From contig JAPKDT010000103.1 of the NCBI GenBank assembly GCA_028822475.1, positions 1 to 7,328 of the forward strand: a stretch of 7,328 nucleotides of DNA. Direction: 5' to 3'. The position numbers and the translations under genes were made by a program. The notes under the pieces were generated by a model. That model had not been told where the DNA came from and did no database searches. It worked only from the letters and a program-made list of their open reading frames with translations. This DNA is from SAR324 cluster bacterium (GTDB lineage: Bacteria; SAR324; NAC60-12). Shown piece after piece: positions 1 to 5,024 of the stretch (its first letter is position 1; every line of letters begins with the position of its first letter).

Positions 1-313
1 ACGCATCCATCTATAATCACCAGTCGGCCGTCATATTTATACTTTGAAATATTTCACGTGTTCTACTTGAGTCACGTTTCACGCAACCATCTAAAATCGC
101 CAGTCGGCCAGCATATTTATACTTTGAATTATTTCCCGTGTTCTACTTGAATCACGTTTCACACAGCCAACTAAAATCACCAGTCTACATATTTATACTG
201 TGAGACATTTCCCGTATTCTACTTGAGTCACTTTTCACCTAGCCGTCTAAAAAATCTAGGCAGCGTATTTATACAAGTGAAAAATTTCAGATTTTCTACT
301 TGAGTCACGTTTC
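1..313. repeat. Degenerate ~80-bp tandem direct repeats, four copies, noncoding
   Basis: Four head-to-tail copies lie at 1-80, 81-160, 161-236 and 237-313, with a fading fifth start near 314-320. The best-conserved block is 22 bp, beginning TTCTACTTGA and ending CGTTTCAC, at 61-82, 141-162, 217-238 and 294-315, giving periods of 80, 76 and 77. A second shared block reads ATATTTATAC, and a third is close to CTAAAATCACCAGTC. Similarity covers the whole unit, and copies 1 and 2 are closest. The periods are not multiples of three and I see no reading frame, so this is not a repeat protein. The array starts exactly at the window edge and probably continues to the left. Copy 4 also holds an inverted repeat, AAGTGAAA (275-282) with TTTCACTT (310-317). 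The function is unknown. A minisatellite-like array or a cluster of regulatory or structural sites are both possible. Confidence 0.85.
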
Positions 314-513
314 ACTTAGCAGACTTAAACCTCCACAAAAAATAACACAATCACCTTCTCTAACTTTTCAAGATGATCCGTTTTAGCTGCATTTATCCAT
401 TGCAGTCTGGTCAGAAAAAAACAAACTGCAATACCTATTGAATCAACGGTCTACAGTTGTCACCTTTGTATCGGTTTTACGAGTGAGAAATTATTCAATT
501 TTCAAAGAACGAA

Positions 514-539
514 AGAGGCTTACTTATTCGTTGGCCTCT
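514..539. terminator. Terminator-like hairpin, possibly bidirectional
   Basis: AGAGGC (514-519) pairs with GCCTCT (534-539) around a 14-nt loop. On the plus strand it is followed by ATTTAATTTT, and on the minus strand the 3' side continues as a U-rich TTCGTTCTTT. The stem is only 6 bp and the loop is long, so this is a modest candidate. It could end the minus-strand transcript coming from the flagellar genes and glycosylase relic, or a plus-strand one. Confidence 0.3.
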
Positions 540-555
540 ATTTAATTTTCATGGT

Positions 556-595
556 TTCGTAAAAAGTAATACACAGTTGCATAGCTTTTTACGAA
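556..595. repeat. 11-bp perfect inverted repeat with 18-nt loop
   Basis: TTCGTAAAAAG (556-566) and CTTTTTACGAA (585-595) are exact reverse complements separated by 18 nt. The arms are longer than expected by chance in this neighbourhood. No U-run follows on either strand, so it is not a convincing terminator. It lies just beyond the decayed glycosylase gene and could be a small dispersed palindromic element, but only one copy is in this window. Confidence 0.6.
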
Positions 596-640
596 GACCT
601 CGAACAAGTTAAAACGTACAGCAGGAATACCCCGTGTTTT

Positions 641-931
641 TAACATTGCATGATAACGATAAAGATATCAACACGCGATAGACCTCCAGAGTTTCCATTT
701 TTCTGCAATTCTGATTAGCGTACCTTTCCGTTTCCTTTGCGGAAGATCATACAGCTTTTTGTAAGCGGATTCAATTGACTCCGCTTCAGGCAATTCGTCA
801 TCATGAACCTGTATCAAGTTCTGAAAACGTGTCATTACGAGCAGAGCAAGAAATCTTGTCTCATCTATGAGACAAATATTATTAATATTTCCACTCTGGT
901 CGAAAGGACAAAACAGCCTAATTTCATACTT
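641..931 (-). pseudogene. Decayed C-terminal fragment of AlkA-like DNA-3-methyladenine glycosylase (HhH-GPD family)
   Basis: The minus-strand frame is open from 931 to an in-frame TGA at 668-670, and it resumes as YLYRYHAML down to 641. Around the stop it reads IAEKWKLWRSIAC-stop-YLYRYH. The AlkA/HhH-GPD family ends with a block like IAExWRPYRSIAxWYLWR, so the stop replaces the conserved Trp (TGG to TGA). Upstream, LYDLPQR followed by GTLIRIAEKW matches the usual spacing to that block. A DDEL at about 794-802 may correspond to the PDDYL region that holds the catalytic Asp of E. coli AlkA. The N-terminal half, including the helix-hairpin-helix, is absent, and the frame begins right after a TAA at 932-934. 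Intact members are over 200 residues and remove alkylated bases in base excision repair, so this fragment should be inactive. The ATG at 833-835 would give only 55 codons. Family assignment rests on the WRSIA region. Confidence 0.58.
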
Positions 932-954
932 TTAAAGACTGAATAGCTTTTAAT

Positions 955-1041
955 AAAAAACCCGACTGAAAACTGCACATGCCTCAGAAACATCTGTAAC
1001 TCAAAACAGTTACGGCCTTGCATGTACGGTTCGCAGCCGGG
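955..1041 (-). ncRNA. Structured RNA element ending in a U run (elaborate terminator or small RNA)
   Basis: Read on the minus strand, three nested helices form. P1 is CCCGGCTG (1041-1034) with CAGTCGGG (968-961), P2 is GTACATGC (1027-1020) with GCATGTGC (982-975), and P3 is GTAACT (1013-1008) with AGTTAC (1001-996) around a 6-nt loop. The 3' arm of P1 is followed at once by U6 (960-955), as in an intrinsic terminator. P1 and P2 each contain one G-U wobble on the minus strand, which would be an A-C mismatch on the plus strand, so the minus strand is the likely transcript. It lies about 100 bp after fliS. It may be a branched terminator of the flagellar transcript, or a small RNA released from its 3' UTR. 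I do not recognise a known RNA family. Confidence 0.5.
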
Positions 1042-1051
1042 CAATTCCGGC
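1036..1051 (-). promoter_or_regulatory. Alternative hairpin overlapping the 5' arm of the P1 stem
   Basis: GCCGG (1051-1047 on the minus strand) pairs perfectly with CCGGC (1040-1036) around a 6-nt loop. It uses bases of the P1 5' arm (1041-1034), so this hairpin and P1 cannot form together. It would form first during transcription. This geometry resembles an antiterminator facing a terminator, but it may be chance. Confidence 0.3.
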
Positions 1052-1073
1052 GCAACTCAAATTTCAAACAACA

Positions 1074-1107
1074 AAGCCAAAAAATAGCGATTGCTACCTT
1101 TTGGCTT
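1074..1107 (-). terminator. Intrinsic-terminator-like hairpin after fliS
   Basis: AAGCCAAAA (1074-1082) and TTTTGGCTT (1099-1107) form a perfect 9-bp stem. An AA/CC internal loop follows, then a further 4-bp TAGC/GCTA stem closed by a 4-nt loop. On the minus strand it is followed by TGTTGTTT, a moderately U-rich tail. It begins 34 bp after the fliS stop, the expected place for the end of the fliD-fliS transcript. The symmetric arms could also act on plus-strand transcripts. Confidence 0.65.
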
Positions 1108-1140
1108 CAACTGTGAATTATGCTGTTTTTTGCTAATTAT

Positions 1141-1605
1141 TCAGCCTGTCACTCTGATCCTCTTCTCTGCATTTTCCTGATTCTGTTGCGGCATAGCTTG
1201 TGGAACTTGTTGTTCAGTTGTTTGAGTTTTATTCTTTTTATTTATTTGAACCCAGGCCGCACGCAATTCCTTAAGTAAATCAATGACAACAATGATCGGT
1301 TCTATCTTTTTTTCCATGTTTGCTTCAATCAGTTGACTAAACATGTAGCTGTAAAGTGACTGCAGGTTTTTTGCGATATCACCACCCTGTTCCATGTTAA
1401 GGGTCGCCATCAGTTCAGTCACAATGTTCTTGGCTTTGATCAGACAATTGTGGACTTTTTCAATTTCACCCGATTTCATGTGTTCAACAGCAAAACTGGA
1501 ATTTTTTATTGCTCCATCATAGAGCATAATTATCAGTTTGTTTTGATCAAGTGTGTTGACAGAAGCCTTCTTATAGGCATTATGATAGTTACCATAGCTG
1601 CTCAT
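1141..1605 (-). CDS. fliS: Flagellin export chaperone FliS
   Basis: This 154-residue protein is FliS, the cytoplasmic chaperone that binds the C-terminal helix of flagellin to prevent premature polymerisation and to deliver it to the export gate. Family features seen include an N-terminal YHNAYKKASVNT segment, LIIMLYDGAI at about 24-33, the helix IKAKNIVTELMATLN with a following GGDIAKNLQSLYSYM, and a last helix ending near AAWVQI. After about residue 122 the tail is Lys- and Gln-rich (for example QQVPQAMPQQNQ), polar and probably disordered. The core matches the usual 120-135 residue length, so the tail is an extension of about 25-30 residues. The start is ATG with GGAG (1611-1614 in complement) 5 nt upstream. 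It follows fliD by 24 bp and must share its transcript. FliS has the only cysteine of the three flagellar proteins here. Confidence 0.95.
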   Translation of the reverse strand: MSSYGNYHNAYKKASVNTLDQNKLIIMLYDGAIKNSSFAVEHMKSGEIEKVHNCLIKAKNIVTELMATLNMEQGGDIAKNLQSLYSYMFSQLIEANMEKKIEPIIVVIDLLKELRAAWVQINKKNKTQTTEQQVPQAMPQQNQENAEKRIRVTG

Positions 1606-1629
1606 CGCATCTCCAGAATCATTTTAGTA

Positions 1630-4600
1630 TTAATTTTTATTTCCTCCACCCATGGCGGAGAGTTGTTGACTGAGATAATTTTGTTGGGATTTTAATCTCC
1701 CCATAGTACTGTCCAGCTTGGCAAATTTATTTTGCAGGCGTGAACGTTTGCTTTCTGCTCTTTTGTTTAAGCGTTTAATTTGATCGTCAAAACTACTCAT
1801 CTGTCCGGTTATATCATCAGTGGCCCGCTTAACATTACCACCTAAAGGATCATTCAATTTATCAAGTTTATCACCTAACTTAACTGCTACCCCTTTTGAT
1901 ATTTTCACTGTAGCTTCTTCATTATCAAGCAGATCATTCTCGGCGAGGGTCACGAATATCCTCAAACCTTCAACATTTGAGCCTTCCGCGCCTACGAGTA
2001 ACTGTCCTCTGCCTTTTGCTTCAACGTTACCGATAGTGCCTGCGACATCCTCACCCTCAGTGCTTACTCCATCCACAAGACCTAAACCTGCCAGAATCAT
2101 GCCCGAACCTCCTTCAACATCAATAGTGCTGTTGCTGCCGTAAGTACTGGAAACTATTTTCAAGCGGCCTTCTTCTTCACGGACCTGTATCCCTCGGCGA
2201 CCTAAAACCTCGTCTTCCATCAAGCGGTTCTGAATGGTCTTTGCCAGACTTGCAGGAGTATAGATGTCCTTGCGCAACTCAAGCGGGTCAGAAGCCCTGC
2301 CGTTCAGTTTTACAACCAGAACGTTGTTTGTATCATCAACCTTGATTGTTCCAGTAAGTGGTGTCCCCAGATAAAATCCACGTTTGGCAGTATTTGAAAT
2401 ATCCACACGGTAACCGTTTGGATTTACCCTGGTGTCTTCAGTCATTCCCAGAAAACTGACTCCCGGATTATCCGTATTTCCGTGACTGCGGAATAAATTT
2501 GCCACATCCGAAAAATTATCAACAATTTTTTCGTTTAACTTCTTCTCATCAATCGACATGAGCCCGCGGTCATCGATTTTCAGTCCTATTGAAAAAAGCA
2601 TATTAGTAGTCTGCGGTAAACCACTCACTGTAGCAATTGTAGTGGTCGCAACCTCGTTGACCATCTGTGCCAGATTTCTGTCACTTAACAAAGGTGCGGC
2701 AGTGTTTGATGACTTGTCGAACTTTGACATTTCTTTTGCGGTTGCCTGAAATGTGTTGTAAGCATCAACAAAATCATAAATGCGTTCCTTGGCTACCTCA
2801 GTGTCACCCAGTACAGACACAATTATAGGCTCTTTGCTAGGTGAAAAAAACTCAAGATCAAGTCCTGCAATTACATCATTGGCTTCATTCTCAGAACGTC
2901 TAATCTCAAGTCCTTCTCCTGGCCTGGTAGCACCAAGACGCAGCACTAAATCCTGCGCAAGCCTGACTGTCGAGGTTTCTGTCGAGATGGTAAAAGAATC
3001 CTTTTCATACAAATCCCCTTTCCCAATAGCCAGACTTAATTCTTCGTCAAACAAAATAGGTGTACCAGGTACATATCCTTCTCCAACTTCCACTGTCCCT
3101 GTGCCGCCAAAGGTATCTTCCCATTTCAATTTTAACGCTCGTGTGATTCCTACTGTACCTCTTTTATCAACGACAAAAGAGTATGTTTTGGCGATATCAG
3201 GTTCATATTTACCTGACACTTCTATAGAGGCATTGCTCAGCTTACCTGCTCCTCCTCCTCCTATGCCATCAGAAACACTGAGAGAACTTGTATCCTTATC
3301 GTCATCAATGCCTTCGTATTCAGCATAAGTCTGCCATTTTGCCAGTGCGTCTACTTTACTGGAAACCCCGCGGTGTTCTTCATCACTCCACCACATATCA
3401 ATTGAAGTCGGTGCGACTAGATCCACATCAGTTGTATCGCCGTCCCGTAAAACGCTGGGGTTCACCTCAATAAATAAACCGTGCCCCAGAGGTAAACGTT
3501 TTGGATCACGCTTGCCCGATTTACTGAACTCCAAATCGAAAAGCTCTTCACCATCTACTGAATCAAAAGCGGTAGCTTTATTAAATGGACCGTCCTTTTT
3601 ACCAACATCTCCCAAATACGGATGACCTATATTGACAGAACCTTTTTCTCCACTCTCAGAGAATTCGTAATGCAGTTTAAGCGGACTTGGTCCTCCGACC
3701 TGTCCATTGCCTTCAACTCTAAAAACGACCGTATCATCCTCAAGTCCGTCGTAAGTACCAACTACTCTGACTCCACCTTCTGATGCCTTACTGCTCCAGT
3801 CAGAGGGTTGTGAAATCTTAGGTGCGCGCTGAGCGTCACTCATCCACCAGAGTAAATCAGATTTTTCCGCAGCAACATCTACTGTAAAGGTATCACCTGC
3901 AACCACTTCACCATCACTTATCAATAATTTTAATCCGTCAGTAACTTCGAGAGCAGTTCCCGGAATATAATTAAATTTATTGATTTCTATTTCACCTTCT
4001 CTACCGTTCTTGTCCTTCCAGCCGATGAGTACACCGGAGTCAGAAGGTATTATTCCGGCTCGGGCTACCTGAAATGTAAAGACGTTATCCTCTTCTCCGT
4101 TGTAGGCACCGCCTATTTCAACTATGTTGGTTGAACCACCAAATCCCGTACCTCCAGTCGGTTCAGGCGGTTTTACGTTAAAGCCATTCCAGTTCGCTGT
4201 TTTTTCAAATGTATTTTCGTAATTCGGCGCTCCAACTTCACCGCCCTGAAGATTTACGTCAATATCAATTCGTCCCTGTTCACCTTTTACATTACTGGTA
4301 AGCAGCAAACGATAGGGATTATCACCATGTGTTTTGGCGATGAAGGCTTCCACATTCGCGTCCGAATTGTTGATTGCCCGTTTCAGGTCCGAGAGAGTAT
4401 CTTTACCTTCAGCAAGATTGATCGTGACTGCCGACTCTTCCTCATCGTCTCCAACTTTGATCTGCACTTTTCCGGTGCCGATGCGTGAGCTGTCACCCTC
4501 AAATCCCTGAGAAGTTATTTGATGCGATAAGGCAACCGACTCCACGATAATTGTGTGTCTACCCGGTACAGAATCTTTACGTGCTGTTGGCACTACTACA

Positions 4601-4851
4601 TCCGCATCACTAGTCTCTACTTTACGAGCCTCCCAGACTTCAAATTTATCCAGCGCCTCGGTTACACTCTGGAGTTTATTCAACTCCGATTTCACAGATT
4701 CCCAAGCCTCTAACTCGCTTACCTTCTGTTCTTTACGGGCTTCAACAGGTTTAATACGACGCTGCTCGATTGCCATAAAGCGATCGACGATCTCCCTCGT
4801 ATTCAGTTTTGAGCCTAATCCAGTAACAGCGTTCGGATTTAGTTCTGCCAA
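1630..4851 (-). CDS. fliD: Flagellar filament cap protein FliD (HAP2), enlarged with three internal repeats
   Basis: FliD forms the cap at the filament tip under which exported flagellin folds and inserts. Typical members are 450-700 residues, and this one has 1073. The N-terminal D0/D1 part spans about 1-100 and contains GLGSKLNTREIVDRFMAIEQ and a heptad-rich helix (33-75). A FliD_N-like beta region covers about 100-200. Three tandem beta-rich repeats follow at about 241-337, 358-490 and 540-634. The FliD_C region begins near 660 and contains IYDFVDAYNTF and a LFSIGLKIDDRGLMSID segment. A module also present in the flagellin lies at about 890-970, and a terminal coiled coil at about 1003-1068. 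There are no cysteines, as is common in exported axial proteins. The start is TTG (4849-4851). The next in-frame ATG (residue 26) would cut the conserved N-terminal helix, and an upstream in-frame TAG limits extension. A weak GGA lies 6 nt before the TTG. Confidence 0.93.
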   Translation of the reverse strand: MAELNPNAVTGLGSKLNTREIVDRFMAIEQRRIKPVEARKEQKVSELEAWESVKSELNKLQSVTEALDKFEVWEARKVETSDADVVVPTARKDSVPGRHTIIVESVALSHQITSQGFEGDSSRIGTGKVQIKVGDDEEESAVTINLAEGKDTLSDLKRAINNSDANVEAFIAKTHGDNPYRLLLTSNVKGEQGRIDIDVNLQGGEVGAPNYENTFEKTANWNGFNVKPPEPTGGTGFGGSTNIVEIGGAYNGEEDNVFTFQVARAGIIPSDSGVLIGWKDKNGREGEIEINKFNYIPGTALEVTDGLKLLISDGEVVAGDTFTVDVAAEKSDLLWWMSDAQRAPKISQPSDWSSKASEGGVRVVGTYDGLEDDTVVFRVEGNGQVGGPSPLKLHYEFSESGEKGSVNIGHPYLGDVGKKDGPFNKATAFDSVDGEELFDLEFSKSGKRDPKRLPLGHGLFIEVNPSVLRDGDTTDVDLVAPTSIDMWWSDEEHRGVSSKVDALAKWQTYAEYEGIDDDKDTSSLSVSDGIGGGGAGKLSNASIEVSGKYEPDIAKTYSFVVDKRGTVGITRALKLKWEDTFGGTGTVEVGEGYVPGTPILFDEELSLAIGKGDLYEKDSFTISTETSTVRLAQDLVLRLGATRPGEGLEIRRSENEANDVIAGLDLEFFSPSKEPIIVSVLGDTEVAKERIYDFVDAYNTFQATAKEMSKFDKSSNTAAPLLSDRNLAQMVNEVATTTIATVSGLPQTTNMLFSIGLKIDDRGLMSIDEKKLNEKIVDNFSDVANLFRSHGNTDNPGVSFLGMTEDTRVNPNGYRVDISNTAKRGFYLGTPLTGTIKVDDTNNVLVVKLNGRASDPLELRKDIYTPASLAKTIQNRLMEDEVLGRRGIQVREEEGRLKIVSSTYGSNSTIDVEGGSGMILAGLGLVDGVSTEGEDVAGTIGNVEAKGRGQLLVGAEGSNVEGLRIFVTLAENDLLDNEEATVKISKGVAVKLGDKLDKLNDPLGGNVKRATDDITGQMSSFDDQIKRLNKRAESKRSRLQNKFAKLDSTMGRLKSQQNYLSQQLSAMGGGNKN
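2950..4131 (-). repeat. Three tandem ~95-130-residue beta-domain repeats inside FliD
   Basis: Repeat 1 (residues ~241-337) has VEIGGAYNGEEDNVFTFQV, IGWKDKNGREGEIEI, YIPGT, DGLKLLISDGEVVAGDTFTV and WWMSD. Repeat 2 (~358-490) has VRVVGTYDGLEDDTVVFRV, YEFSESGEKGSVNIG, an insertion of about 30 residues, then DGDTTDVDL and MWWSDEE. Repeat 3 (~540-634) has IEVSGKYEPDIAKTYSFVV, LKWEDTFGGTGTVEVG, YVPGTPI and KDSFTIST, without the WW motif. The shared pattern is v-G-x-Y, then a D-rich turn, F-x-V, l-x-W/Y, G-x-v-x-v, Y-x-pGT, and dGlxlxixxGxxxxxDxFtv. They look like Ig-like beta sandwiches and would sit on the outside of the cap. The repeats are diverged at protein level, so the duplication is old. 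Confidence 0.75.
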
Positions 4852-4890
4852 GACGGTTCCGTTTTTTGAAGCTAGCAGTTTTGTCGACTA

Positions 4891-4992
4891 CCGGAACATT
4901 TTCCGGAAAAATAGGCAGTTATTTGCCTAGTTGAATTTAGTCAACTATCTGATATAAAATAGATTTCTATTTTGACGGTTCAAAGCGAACCG
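4891..4992. repeat. Cluster of five consecutive perfect inverted repeats between fliC and fliD
   Basis: In plus-strand order the arms are: CCGGAA 4891-4896 with TTCCGG 4901-4906; TAGGCA 4912-4917 with TGCCTA 4924-4929; TAGTTGA 4928-4934 with TCAACTA 4941-4947; AAAATAGA 4956-4963 with TCTATTTT 4966-4973; and CGGTTC 4976-4981 with GAACCG 4987-4992. Loops are 4, 6, 6, 2 and 5 nt. Together they fill almost the whole 102 bp. In the fliC transcript they occur in reverse order, beginning 32 nt after the fliC stop. Likely roles are partial termination and protection of the fliC mRNA 3' end. The second and third share two bases. Confidence 0.85.
4907..4929 (-). terminator. Best intrinsic terminator candidate after fliC
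   Basis: On the minus strand, TAGGCA, a 6-nt loop and TGCCTA are followed immediately by TTTTT (4911-4907). This is the only member of the five-hairpin cluster with a clean U run after the stem. A 6-bp stem with two or three G-C pairs suggests incomplete termination, which would let some transcription reach fliD and fliS. I see no good sigma-28 promoter for fliD in this gap. Confidence 0.5.
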
Positions 4993-5024
4993 CTCGTTAG
5001 AAATCATTTCAAAAAACATTCCAA

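Larger units (their letters stand above)
314..640. other. Intergenic stretch without a recognisable gene
   Basis: No open frame of useful length or recognisable protein similarity was found on either strand between the repeat array and the glycosylase relic. The stretch is AT-rich. It contains two hairpins, listed separately, at 514-539 and 556-595. The rest (about 320-510) shows nothing I can name. Confidence 0.6.

Noticed and set aside
1..313. CRISPR array reading of the 22-bp core with ~55-bp intervals
   Set aside because: The intervals between cores are themselves similar to each other, the core varies, and no cas genes are visible. This is a whole-unit tandem repeat.
961..1041. Integron attC site
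   Set aside because: The imperfect palindrome lacks the outer AAC/GTT core sites of attC, and no cassette or integrase is nearby.
1820..4930. Plus-strand open frames opposite fliD, up to 182 codons
   Set aside because: They lie antisense to a strongly supported FliD, have Ser/Pro-rich compositions typical of antisense frames and show no recognisable domain.
4852..5024. A separate promoter for fliD, from TTGACT on the minus strand near 4940
   Set aside because: The only -10 at proper spacing, TAACTG, matches two of six bases, and no sigma-28 motif is present. The TTGACT lies within a hairpin arm.
4852..5024. A flaG gene between fliC and fliD, as in many flagellar loci
   Set aside because: The gap is 173 bp and filled with hairpins, with no open frame.
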